Counted from the stretch's first letter, positions 1 through 5,682 are shown. The stretch is 5,915 bases of DNA from Candidatus Cloacimonadota bacterium (GCA_030596265.1 JAUVKM010000148.1:1-5915), one strand, 5' to 3'. Notes: a model not told the origin generated them from the sequence alone. A program made the numbers and translations.

Positions 1-71
1 AGACCTTCGCAATGGTTGGAGACTGTGGCAAAGGAAAGTGAACCTGTCTCATGGTTGCAGACCTTCGCAAT
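1..71. repeat. Imperfect 58-bp tandem repeat, cut by the window edge
   Basis: The 13-mer AGACCTTCGCAAT occurs at 1-13 and again at 59-71, a 58-bp period. Inside the unit a second motif recurs, ATGGTTGgAGAC at 12-23 and ATGGTTGcAGAC at 51-62, so the array is built from smaller related parts. The period is not a multiple of three, so successive copies would be read in different frames, and the one open frame across it (1-96) stops soon after. I read it as a non-coding intergenic repeat whose remainder lies left of the window. Similar GGTTGGAGAC/CTTCGCAA strings are familiar to me from intergenic DNA of FCB-group genomes, but that is memory and not a search result. Confidence 0.6.
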
Positions 72-126
72 AATGTATCAGCTTTCAACTTGTTGAAAAT
101 GATACTGGAATTCTTTCAGCTAACAA

Positions 127-184
127 ATGGTTGGAAAATATATACTGACCATTACGGAGGTTTCACAAATTCAACCATCCGTAA
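127..184. repeat. Overlapping short inverted repeats
   Basis: Two 7-bp inverted pairs overlap: ATGGTTG (127-133) with CAACCAT (172-178), and TTACGGA (152-158) with TCCGTAA (178-184). They share the base at 178, so the two stems compete at that point. ATGGTTG also echoes the motif of the repeat at 12-62, so this may be a degenerate extension of that repeat. No T-run follows, so it is not a terminator. Function unknown. Confidence 0.35.
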
Positions 185-218
185 GGTTCAGAAGAGTTCT
201 GAATAATTGAGTGTTTTT

Positions 219-302
219 GTCATCCTGATGAATCAGCCAAAGGCTGATAAATCTTGTACGTTGTTCTCAGGAAGGATCTCTTCTTGTACTGAGATTCTTC
301 GT
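219..302. repeat. Interspersed-repeat-like element with two hairpins
   Basis: Two hairpins lie side by side. The first is ATCAGCC-AAA-GGCTGAT (232-248), a perfect 7-bp stem with a 3-nt loop. The second is GAAGGATCTC (271-280) with GAGATTCTTC (291-300), ten pairs with one G-U and a 10-nt loop. TCTTGTAC is directly repeated at 252-259 and 282-289, exactly 30 bp apart. The wording (GTCATCCTGA..., GGATCTCTTCTTGTACTGAG...) resembles an intergenic repeat found in many unrelated bacterial genomes. The resemblance is from memory. Neither hairpin has a T-tract, so I do not call a terminator. From 303 to 379 I see only the leader of the next gene. Confidence 0.5.
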
Positions 303-379
303 TAGAAATTACTTTGAAGATTTCCTCAGAAAGACAGCATTTTACAGAACACTTTAAGATTTAGAAAAAAGAAGGTGTA

Positions 380-622
380 ATGAAATTTTCTGTTGTAAAT
401 AGAGAAACTTTAGCGGATGGAACTAAGCGTTTAATGCTGAATGTTCCCAAAGAAGAACTTATCTATCTGGGATATATTCTGGAATCATTTGAAGGGTGGT
501 GCAATTATACTACTCCCAATAAAAATGAACTTTTTTTGCAAGTTGATGTAACACCCGATTATATCGATGATTTCAATAAACTAATTCAGGCACTTATCGA
601 TTGGAATTATGAAGAAGTTTGA
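380..622 (+). CDS. DUF4911-like small protein
   Basis: An 80-residue protein with no signal peptide or membrane segment, so probably cytoplasmic. It resembles the uncharacterised DUF4911 family in length and layout: an N-terminal strand with an LMLNVPKEEL pattern (about 18-27), a helix containing GYILESFEGW (31-40), a second strand pair with a Thr-Thr turn (44-45) and ELFLQVDV (50-57), and a C-terminal helix (61-75). The family's role is not known to me and I assign none. The ATG follows AAGAAGGTG (368-376), a near-consensus ribosome binding site with a short spacer, which supports this start. It converges on the next gene, the stops being 5 bp apart, with no visible terminator between them. 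The family assignment is by pattern only. Confidence 0.75.
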   Translation: MKFSVVNRETLADGTKRLMLNVPKEELIYLGYILESFEGWCNYTTPNKNELFLQVDVTPDYIDDFNKLIQALIDWNYEEV

Positions 623-627
623 ACGAT

Positions 628-855
628 TTACAGTTCTCTCTTTTTCATATTAATATATAAATCCTCGACTTTCTTTCTTGCCCAGGGTGTTCTTCTTAGG
701 AATTTGAGACTGGATTTCACTGAAGGATCAATATTGAAACACTTAATTTTAATGCGTTTACCCAACTCATCCCAACCATAATGCTCAACCAGACTGTTCA
801 CGATCTTTTCCAGAGTTATACCATGTAGTAAATTATTGGAACTTGTTTCACTCAT
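628..855 (-). CDS. VF530/DUF2132 family small DNA-binding protein
   Basis: A 75-residue protein matching the VF530 (DUF2132) family over its whole length. Diagnostic segments are NNPLHG-like [13 protein letters not shown] (7-19), [14 protein letters not shown] (22-35), [20 protein letters not shown] (37-56) and [11 protein letters not shown] (57-67). The family is named after a Vibrio fischeri protein of solved structure described as DNA-binding; its cellular role is unclear. The fold is a compact helical domain rich in Lys and Arg, consistent with nucleic-acid contact. The ATG at 853-855 is preceded by AGAGGT (minus strand, 865-870) at 9 nt, which fixes the start. Length is normal for the family and nothing looks broken. 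It stands alone, converging on the upstream DUF4911-like gene. Confidence 0.9.
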   Translation of the reverse strand: MSETSSNNLLHGITLEKIVNSLVEHYGWDELGKRIKIKCFNIDPSVKSSLKFLRRTPWARKKVEDLYINMKKREL

Positions 856-891
856 AAGTTATTTACCTCTTATTATAAAGGACACACCAAT

Positions 892-963
892 TTCTGATTT
901 CTAATTTCTAATTGACTTCGTCGGTCTTCGCTGCGCTCCGGCTCCTAATTTCAAATTTCTCAT
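892..963. repeat. 7-bp tandem array (TTCTAAT) split by a GC-rich 30-bp core
   Basis: Three in-phase heptamers, TTCTGAT, TTCTAAT and TTCTAAT, occupy 892-912. After a 30-bp GC-rich block (913-942) containing TTCGCTGCGCTCCGG, three more degenerate heptamers follow in phase: TCCTAAT, TTCAAAT and TTCTCAT (943-963). The sharp composition change inside an otherwise continuous array suggests either an inserted core or a composite intergenic repeat unit. It sits between two minus-strand genes. No protein-coding potential is seen. Confidence 0.55.
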
Positions 964-971
964 TACTTTAA

Positions 972-995
972 CCCGCTGACACGTTTGTTAGCAGC
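972..995 (-). other. attC-like half-site (putative integron recombination half)
   Basis: On the minus strand, 7 nt past the stop of the sorting-domain gene, the sequence reads GCTGCTAACAAACGTGTCAG followed by CGGG. Its layout matches the 5' half of an integron attC site: a (C)TAACAA core box, a 5-6 nt spacer, then a GTCAGCGG-like L box. It also folds as GCTG-(CTA)-ACA-AACG-TGT-CAGC, with a 3-nt bulge. The seven-base R'' consensus is not fully met (first base T), and I cannot find the complementary 3' half further along the minus strand. This is therefore a truncated or chance match. Confidence 0.3.
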
Positions 996-1002
996 TTCGT
1001 TT

Positions 1003-2532
1003 TCATTTTAAAAGTAAACATTTTTTAACGGTTTCGGTTTTACCATTTACATTTAGTTTATAAAAATAAACACCAGAACTCACTGATTTACCAGTTTCAT
1101 CATCTCCATTCCATATAATTGAATGATCTCCTGCATTTAATACTTCGTTAGTTAAGGTTTTAATTTTTTGTCCTTTGATGTTGTGAATAGAAATATTGAT
1201 TTTGCTTTCGTTTGGGAGTGAAAATAAAATTGTTGTTGATGGATTGAATGGGTTGGGAAAATTGGAAAATGAAAACATTGAATTGGGAATTATAGATTTT
1301 TCTGTTTTTACAAAACTTGATTCATCAATTTCATAAAGTTTGCCTAATTGTAATTGTAGTGTTATAAAATGAAATTTCCCCATTGAATTTTTAAGAAAAT
1401 TAGTTATTCTGTATGTTTCTATATTAGTTTGCTGATTATGTAATGAATGACCATCATTTAAATCAACAATTTCCAAGTTTAATGACTGTGAATTAGGAGT
1501 CATGCCAAATAAAATTAGTTTATCATTACCTAATACATTACCTAAACGGGCTCCAGTGTAAAACCAACCTGAAGACTGTAAAAATAAATCTTCTTGAGTC
1601 CAAAGCGTATCAGTTAATGTTTGATCCATTCTTATAACTTGATCAATTAATTCTGTATTTGTATTTCTAGATTTGAAAGAAAAGACCGCTCCATACTCTT
1701 GAAAATCGTCATTATCTGTTAACATAATAAATGTAGGAAAATGATAATATGAGTAATCATCCAAACAAACAGATTCAGAACCTGAGTATTGAAATTCTTC
1801 TGAAAGTGTTTGCGTCTCAATATTATACTTCCCAAAATGTACTGTCAGATTTTTTGTCCATCCTTCCATATCATAATGGATTATTTCATTATAACCATGA
1901 GAGACTAACTCTGATTGAATGTCATTCATTAATAATGTAAAACCATAGTTTTCGATTGTATCTAAATGCATAAGTGATTCATTTTCAAATGAAATAACAT
2001 AGATATAGTTTATGTTTGTTGTAGTATCTAGACCGCTATCATAATGATGATTATTCCCAGTAAGAAGAATTCTTTCGCCAAAATCACTCGACAAAAATCC
2101 CACGTTTTTCACTGTGAATAATGTATTAGAATTTGTTCCAGAATTATAAAGAATTGATAATGAATCTAAAATTGTCTGAGATTGAATATCGCGTAAGTAA
2201 ATTTTAAGATTAGCATCATAATTTACTGGATTATATTCATTGATCCAATCAATTTGATAATCAATATTACTGAATGAGAAATAATATAAATTAGGATTTT
2301 GATAAAATGAGTCAATCAACTCACCATTTAACTCATAAACATGAATATTATTTGAAGATTTATAATGTATTAAAAATTCATCTTCTCCATCGTTATCATA
2401 ATCTTCAAACCATGTATTATGCACAGTAAGTCCTTCTGGCTGAAAGTCAAATAACTCGTTGAAATTAACATCAGCATAAACGTTTAAAAAACAAGTGATA
2501 GTCAAAATGACAACAAAGGGAAACATTTTCAT
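1003..2532 (-). CDS. Secreted protein with FG-GAP-like repeats and C-terminal type A sorting domain
   Basis: A 509-residue exported protein. Residues 1-20 form a type I signal peptide (Lys at 2, hydrophobic core, VYA cleavage motif before D21). The middle contains divergent repeats resembling FG-GAP/VCBS propeller blades: DYDNDGEDE (44-52) is a Ca-binding-type DxDxDGxxE loop, and later copies include SSDFGERILLTG, HGYNEIIHYD, LTDNDDFQEYGAVFSF and NVLGNDKLILFG. About 88 C-terminal residues (422-509) form a FlgD-like Ig/type A sorting domain: NFPNPFNPSTTI at its start, GQKIKTL, then GVYFYKL and a KK...LLLK end. In FCB bacteria this domain directs export through the type IX (Por) system and surface attachment. 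The ATG at 2530-2532 follows GAGGAGG at 7 nt. The repeats suggest a surface or binding role; no catalytic motif is seen. The gene is flanked by inverted attC-like half-sites. It lacks an operon partner. Confidence 0.85.
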   Translation of the reverse strand: MKMFPFVVILTITCFLNVYADVNFNELFDFQPEGLTVHNTWFEDYDNDGEDEFLIHYKSSNNIHVYELNGELIDSFYQNPNLYYFSFSNIDYQIDWINEYNPVNYDANLKIYLRDIQSQTILDSLSILYNSGTNSNTLFTVKNVGFLSSDFGERILLTGNNHHYDSGLDTTTNINYIYVISFENESLMHLDTIENYGFTLLMNDIQSELVSHGYNEIIHYDMEGWTKNLTVHFGKYNIETQTLSEEFQYSGSESVCLDDYSYYHFPTFIMLTDNDDFQEYGAVFSFKSRNTNTELIDQVIRMDQTLTDTLWTQEDLFLQSSGWFYTGARLGNVLGNDKLILFGMTPNSQSLNLEIVDLNDGHSLHNQQTNIETYRITNFLKNSMGKFHFITLQLQLGKLYEIDESSFVKTEKSIIPNSMFSFSNFPNPFNPSTTILFSLPNESKINISIHNIKGQKIKTLTNEVLNAGDHSIIWNGDDETGKSVSSGVYFYKLNVNGKTETVKKCLLLK

Positions 2533-2539
2533 TTTATAT

Positions 2540-2546
2540 CCTCCTC
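2540..2546 (-). promoter_or_regulatory. Strong ribosome binding site of the sorting-domain gene
   Basis: GAGGAGG on the minus strand lies 7 nt before the ATG at 2530-2532. A second ATG two codons later (Met3) would leave a less suitable 13-nt gap, so Met1 is preferred. Confidence 0.8.
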
Positions 2547-2557
2547 ACCAAGATACA

Positions 2558-2596
2558 GCTAACATATATACGCTGCGCCCTTATAAAAGGTGCACA
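2558..2596 (-). other. attC-like 3' half and hairpin upstream of the sorting-domain gene
   Basis: On the minus strand a hairpin TGTGC-(A)-CCTT-TTAT-AAGG-GCGCA (2596 to 2574), with one bulged A and one G-U pair, is followed by GCGTATATATGTTAGC (2573 to 2558). This gives an L'-spacer-R' arrangement ending in a GTTAG core, like the 3' half of an attC site placed just before a cassette gene. The GTTRRRY consensus is not met (GTTAGCT), and no RYYYAAC partner sits at the right distance on the other side. The TGTTAGC core is shared, in inverted orientation, with the half-site at 972-995. Confidence 0.3.
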
Positions 2597-2605
2597 TAAC
2601 TAACC

Positions 2606-2618
2606 TATAGTTACTATA
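2606..2618. repeat. Perfect 13-bp dyad
   Basis: TATAGT-T-ACTATA is a perfect palindrome around a single T. It lies between the hairpin at 2574-2596 and the direct repeats at 2621-2661, upstream of the sorting-domain gene. It could be an operator half or simply AT-rich chance. Confidence 0.35.
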
Positions 2619-2620
2619 AA

Positions 2621-2661
2621 AGTTCGCAATAACTCCAACATTTTAGTTCGTAATAACTCCA
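2621..2661. repeat. Two direct copies of a 17-bp motif
   Basis: AGTTCGCAATAACTCCA (2621-2637) and AGTTCGTAATAACTCCA (2645-2661) differ at one base and are offset by 24 bp. They lie in the 219-bp gap between the barrel remnant and the sorting-domain gene, both on the minus strand, so they could be operator-like sites for the latter or a minimal intergenic repeat. No gene is seen in this gap. Confidence 0.65.
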
Positions 2662-2751
2662 TGCTTATGTTTCACTTTTCTCTTTTCAATGTACAAAATC
2701 AAAACTGCAAATCTTCAATCCATATGTCAATCAGTTAATAAAATTGGAACT

Positions 2752-4050
2752 TTAAAACTCCCAGCAAATATAACCTTCACCTGTAACAAAACCTCGATTA
2801 TCCTTTTTGATCTTAATCCCGGGAGAATAATTGTGTCCCATCTGGTTAACTGCAATTTCATAATATGTGATTTCCATTTCATTATTGAAGAATGTATTTG
2901 TATAAACATTAATAAATTCATTCTTGAATATTCGATTGTTTATCACCCAGCAGATTCCCAACCATTCATTCTCATTATTTAAGGCATGAGTAACATCCAA
3001 TCCGGTACGGATAAAAGTATTAAAATAAATTCCTCCGGATATCATGTCCACTTCAGAACTTATCAGATCAAGTTCAAATCCGGTATTTACCGACCAATAT
3101 TTTTTGGAATTGTAGGCAATCTTGAATTGGTTGGTTTTTCCTTTAACTAGTGTGTTATTCCAGGAAAATCGTCTTCCTCGGTATCTTATCCCAAAATCTC
3201 CAAACATTATATTTTGAAGCTCACCATTATGTACAAAATTGAACTCTTTATAGTTGTGACTCATCCGCTAATTAAATCGGTGCTTTTGTAATGAATTTTT
3301 ATTAGATGATAATAATCCGGAAAAGTTATTAAGATAATAATAAATCTTAGAATTGTAGGATTCTGTTTTTTCATTATTCATATTTAATTTTCTGAATCCT
3401 GAATTAAATAAAAGGTTTTTGGAAATTAAATAAGAATTTGTGAATGAGAAATTTTGCAATCCATTCTCCTGGTTGAAATCACCAATTAGGTTACCGCTAA
3501 ATCTTTTTCCTTGTTTAGATATGGAGAAGTAATAATCATTATTTTCCTCAGTTTGTTGCCAAACTGCATTACTATTCCAGTTGTCATAATTCAGGATAAT
3601 TCCATTTCTGCTTTCTCCTATCTCTTCCCGGCTGTGTTGCAAACCAATTGTTCCATTGCTGAAATATCTATCGAAAGTAAATTGATAATCAATATCTTTC
3701 TCGTAACGTTCACGGTCAGCATAAAGATGATATTGCAGAAAATTTATTTCTGCAGAGGTAAGAGAATGATCTTCAAAGAAATTCTCCTGTTGGAAATACA
3801 GTGTGTTTTCAATCTCCAATCTATGAAATTTAGTTGAGATCCCTTTATCGGTAATATGTCCTTCTTCAAAGTAGAAAACTTGTTTTCCGGCAATATTCCG
3901 CTCCAACTCAAAAGATTGCGGCAGATTAATTTTAAAACTTTCAGATGCACTCCATGCGCTATTAATTATTCCAGCAGTAATTCCATAAATGTTTTTTAAT
4001 GGGTAATTTAGCAGGGAATCGGCTGTATTTAAAGCAGCTTCAGCAGTAAG
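2752..4050 (-). pseudogene. C-terminal remnant of an outer-membrane beta-barrel protein, with in-frame TAG
   Basis: About 430 codons in one frame, the first part fused to the upstream toxin and the last 171 codons lying after a TAG at 3268-3270. Both parts have the same character: short alternating strands rich in Tyr, Phe, Trp, Asn and Ser, separated by polar turns, for example YYFSISKQGKRFSGNLIGDF before the stop and FGIRYRGRRFSWNNTLVKG after it. The final residues GYICWEF place hydrophobic or aromatic residues at positions 1, 3 and 5 from a terminal Phe, the beta-signal recognised by the BAM complex. The ATG at 3262-3264 after the stop has no ribosome binding site, so it is unlikely to be a separate gene. 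The N-terminal half, including any signal peptide, is absent. The stretch just after the junction (LNTADSLLNYPL...) hints at a helical N-terminal domain that I could not identify. The exact left limit of the remnant is uncertain by some tens of bases. Confidence 0.65.
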
Positions 4051-5028
4051 AAGAGTGATCTCATTTTTTAGTTGAACTTTTTCAAAGTTGTTCATCTCTT
4101 CAATATCAATACGCTTTCCGAAAATCATATTCTGCATTGCTTTATAATCCTCTTTTAATTCTTTGTGTCTATAATCAGGTGGAAGAAGTTTGAATGTTCC
4201 GGGTTTAGCCTCATCATACTTTGCCCAACCGCTAGTGTAAAATTTTTGTTTGAATTCGACAACACCTTTCAGAAGTTCTAAATCTGCCAGTGCTTTCACT
4301 TTAACATCCGAAACAGCCATCATCGCCAGATCATAATAATGTCTGGAATGACGAGATGGAATATTCTTATCTTTTACTCTGTTAGCTTCTTGATGCAGAA
4401 TCGTAGCTTTTTCCCAGAAAGTTCTTTCAGCCAATATTGCATTCACTTTGCAAGTAGATTGTTCAAACATTTCTGGAAATTTCTTTGCTGCAAACGGAGT
4501 TATTTCAAATTCAGCGGAAGGAACCCATAAAGCCAAAGGTCCGATCTCCAAAAGTATATGAGGCAATATTGCCGAATCACTAAAAAGTGCGGGATATTGA
4601 ATATCGATTGAGCAGCCGTCATTTTCCTTTATTTTACAGTTGCAATGTGGTTTCAGAATTTCAGAAACTATCGGTAAAAGTACATCTTTTATGTATTCTT
4701 TAGCCTTATCGTTTATGGATTTGTTGAATTTACTTTGTTGAGTTTTGGAACGATCTTCGTATGGATCTTCATTGGTCAGTAGATTCCAATTGAGGATCAG
4801 ATCTATATCTTCCGAGAATCTTTCGATTAATCCGAATATTTTGGAAAGACTTGTCCCGCCTTTGAACATCAAGATTTCACGGAGTTTTTCTTCCTTAAAA
4901 AGTTTATCCAAAACCCATACTACCCAGAAATCTTTTTCCACGATTGCATTGGTTGTATGCATTTTACTTGCTGTTTCTCGGAAGAGATCGCGTCGGTCAT
5001 TATCAGATAGGTTAGCAATCTTATTCAT
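3268..5028 (-). CDS. abiEii: AbiEii-family nucleotidyltransferase toxin fused to a beta-barrel fragment
   Basis: A 586-codon frame. Residues 1-325 are a complete AbiEii toxin of type IV toxin-antitoxin systems, a DNA polymerase-beta-like nucleotidyltransferase. Relatives such as MenT add nucleotides to tRNA 3' ends and halt growth. Visible motifs are VEKDFW (30-35), GGTSLSK (57-63), RFSEDIDL with acidic D74 and D76 (70-77), AERTFWEKATILH with K207 (200-212), SRHYYDL with D233 (228-234), and the family's terminal DEAKPGT...MIFG segment (about 272-304). Related proteins end about 20 residues later. Here the frame continues without a stop into about 260 beta-strand-rich residues of an unrelated barrel protein and ends at TAG. 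I chose the ATG at 5026-5028, with AGGGAG 5 nt upstream, over a TTG five codons earlier. It overlaps the antitoxin stop by one base. All core motifs are present, so the toxin domain may be active; the effect of the tail is unknown. Confidence 0.85.
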   Translation of the reverse strand: MNKIANLSDNDRRDLFRETASKMHTTNAIVEKDFWVVWVLDKLFKEEKLREILMFKGGTSLSKIFGLIERFSEDIDLILNWNLLTNEDPYEDRSKTQQSKFNKSINDKAKEYIKDVLLPIVSEILKPHCNCKIKENDGCSIDIQYPALFSDSAILPHILLEIGPLALWVPSAEFEITPFAAKKFPEMFEQSTCKVNAILAERTFWEKATILHQEANRVKDKNIPSRHSRHYYDLAMMAVSDVKVKALADLELLKGVVEFKQKFYTSGWAKYDEAKPGTFKLLPPDYRHKELKEDYKAMQNMIFGKRIDIEEMNNFEKVQLKNEITLLTAEAALNTADSLLNYPLKNIYGITAGIINSAWSASESFKINLPQSFELERNIAGKQVFYFEEGHITDKGISTKFHRLEIENTLYFQQENFFEDHSLTSAEINFLQYHLYADRERYEKDIDYQFTFDRYFSNGTIGLQHSREEIGESRNGIILNYDNWNSNAVWQQTEENNDYYFSISKQGKRFSGNLIGDFNQENGLQNFSFTNSYLISKNLLFNSGFRKLNMNNEKTESYNSKIYYYLNNFSGLLSSNKNSLQKHRFN

Positions 5029-5039
5029 TAATTCTCCCT
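5026..5039 (-). promoter_or_regulatory. Toxin ribosome binding site and TAATG coupling junction
   Basis: AGGGAG (minus strand, 5034-5039) is embedded in the antitoxin's last codons (Arg-Glu). After a 5-nt spacer, the antitoxin stop TAA and the toxin start ATG share one base (TAATG). This arrangement favours termination-reinitiation and thus toxin synthesis dependent on antitoxin translation. Confidence 0.85.
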
Positions 5040-5630
5040 GCAAATCTGTTTGATAGTTTCATAAATCCATATTGTGGAAGATTGTGTGTCTTTCAGAATC
5101 TTATTATACATTTTAGGTTCAATTTGTGTTCTAATCTTATCTGTAACTTTGGATGTAATGTGATTTTTGCCTAACGCTTTTAGTGCCTGAACGATAAGCG
5201 AGCTCTCTTTATGTTTGAAGCCGATGTTCTTTAAAACTGTTTTTTTGAATTCCAAAGTTGTACCTATTATGTTATAACTTCTATTTTCACCATCGCTTAA
5301 ATAGATATGTTTTCCTACTATTTGGGTAGATAATCCCAATAAATTTAAAGCACTGTCTCCCGATATTTCTATTCGCCAATTGAACTTACGGGCAAAGGCG
5401 CGAGCTACTTGGTCAATATCGGGACTCAGCTCTTGCTTTAGAAATTCGCTGTATTTGGGGTAGTCGTATAATCCGCGATTGATTCTTCTGATTTTACCAA
5501 TTTTAGTTAGATATTTCAGAATATCATCAGCTTCTCTCCGGGTGAATATGGGTGACAAATCACTTGATGAAAATGCCCAACCCCTACGATGACCTGCTAT
5601 GAAGTAAAGTGCTTTCTCATAATGTTTCAC
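5028..5630 (-). CDS. abiEi: AbiEi-family (DUF6088) antitoxin and autorepressor
   Basis: A 200-residue cytoplasmic protein of the DUF6088/AbiEi type IV antitoxin family. Residues 1-60 form a winged helix: GHRRGWAFSSSDL (13-25), a recognition helix around TRREADDILKYLTKIG (30-45), and the wing KIRRINRGLYDYPKYS (46-61). The remainder is the C-terminal antitoxin domain with the family-typical NLLGLSTQIVGKHIYLSDG (96-114) and a helix-rich end containing LIVQALKALGK (145-155). In this family the antitoxin does not bind the toxin; it counters toxin action and represses the operon by binding inverted repeats in the promoter. It is the first gene of the operon, one base overlapping the toxin start. 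The start is GTG (5628-5630), supported by AAGGAG 7 nt upstream. Length and motifs look intact. Confidence 0.9.
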   Translation of the reverse strand: MKHYEKALYFIAGHRRGWAFSSSDLSPIFTRREADDILKYLTKIGKIRRINRGLYDYPKYSEFLKQELSPDIDQVARAFARKFNWRIEISGDSALNLLGLSTQIVGKHIYLSDGENRSYNIIGTTLEFKKTVLKNIGFKHKESSLIVQALKALGKNHITSKVTDKIRTQIEPKMYNKILKDTQSSTIWIYETIKQICREN

Positions 5631-5637
5631 AAGATTT

Positions 5638-5643
5638 CTCCTT
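5638..5643 (-). promoter_or_regulatory. Ribosome binding site deciding the GTG start of the antitoxin
   Basis: AAGGAG on the minus strand lies 7 nt upstream of GTG at 5628-5630. No ATG in frame is placed as well, so the GTG is the best start. Confidence 0.8.
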
Positions 5644-5650
5644 AAATATA

Positions 5651-5682
5651 TTTCCTGAAAAACATAATGCTTTTACAGGAAA
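5651..5682 (-). promoter_or_regulatory. Inverted-repeat operator candidate of the abiE operon
   Basis: TTTCCTGAAAAA (5651-5662) and TTTTACAGGAAA (5671-5682) are complementary at 11 of 12 positions, separated by 8 bp. The site lies 20 bp upstream of the antitoxin GTG and covers the -10 and spacer of the candidate promoter. AbiEi proteins studied in Streptococcus repress their operons by binding inverted repeats at the promoter, so this is the obvious site for autoregulation. The stems are AT-rich and no T-run follows, so a terminator is unlikely. The repeat itself is directly visible; its role is inferred. Confidence 0.65.

Noticed and set aside
232..248. Perfect 7-bp hairpin as a transcription terminator
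   Set aside because: No T-run follows on either strand and no gene ends just before it.
872..877. Consensus TATAAT (minus strand) upstream of the VF530 gene
   Set aside because: It directly abuts the ribosome binding site, so transcription would start inside or after that site, and no TTGACA-like box lies at the right spacing.
1749..1940. 63-codon plus-strand open frame
   Set aside because: It lies wholly inside the sorting-domain gene on the opposite strand and has no protein-like features or ribosome binding site.
2470..2532. Lipoprotein signal in the sorting-domain gene (Cys14)
   Set aside because: The residues before Cys14 are T-I-T, which do not fit a lipobox; a VYA type I cleavage site follows at residue 20.
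2689..2982. 97-codon plus-strand open frame overlapping the barrel remnant
   Set aside because: Its composition is that of antisense AT-rich DNA, and the opposite strand has a coherent beta-barrel C-terminus.
2752..3264. Independent 170-residue gene starting at the ATG at 3262-3264
   Set aside because: There is no ribosome binding site, no signal peptide, and it is in frame with the preceding sequence across a single TAG, so it is better read as the rest of the barrel remnant.
5029..5043. TTG start adding five residues to the toxin
   Set aside because: The ATG at 5026-5028 has AGGGAG at 5 nt and a TAATG overlap; the TTG has no good binding site and would overlap the antitoxin more.
4745..5053. 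102-codon plus-strand open frame opposite the toxin start
   Set aside because: It is antisense to the conserved GGTS and SEDID motifs of AbiEii and is a shadow of that gene.
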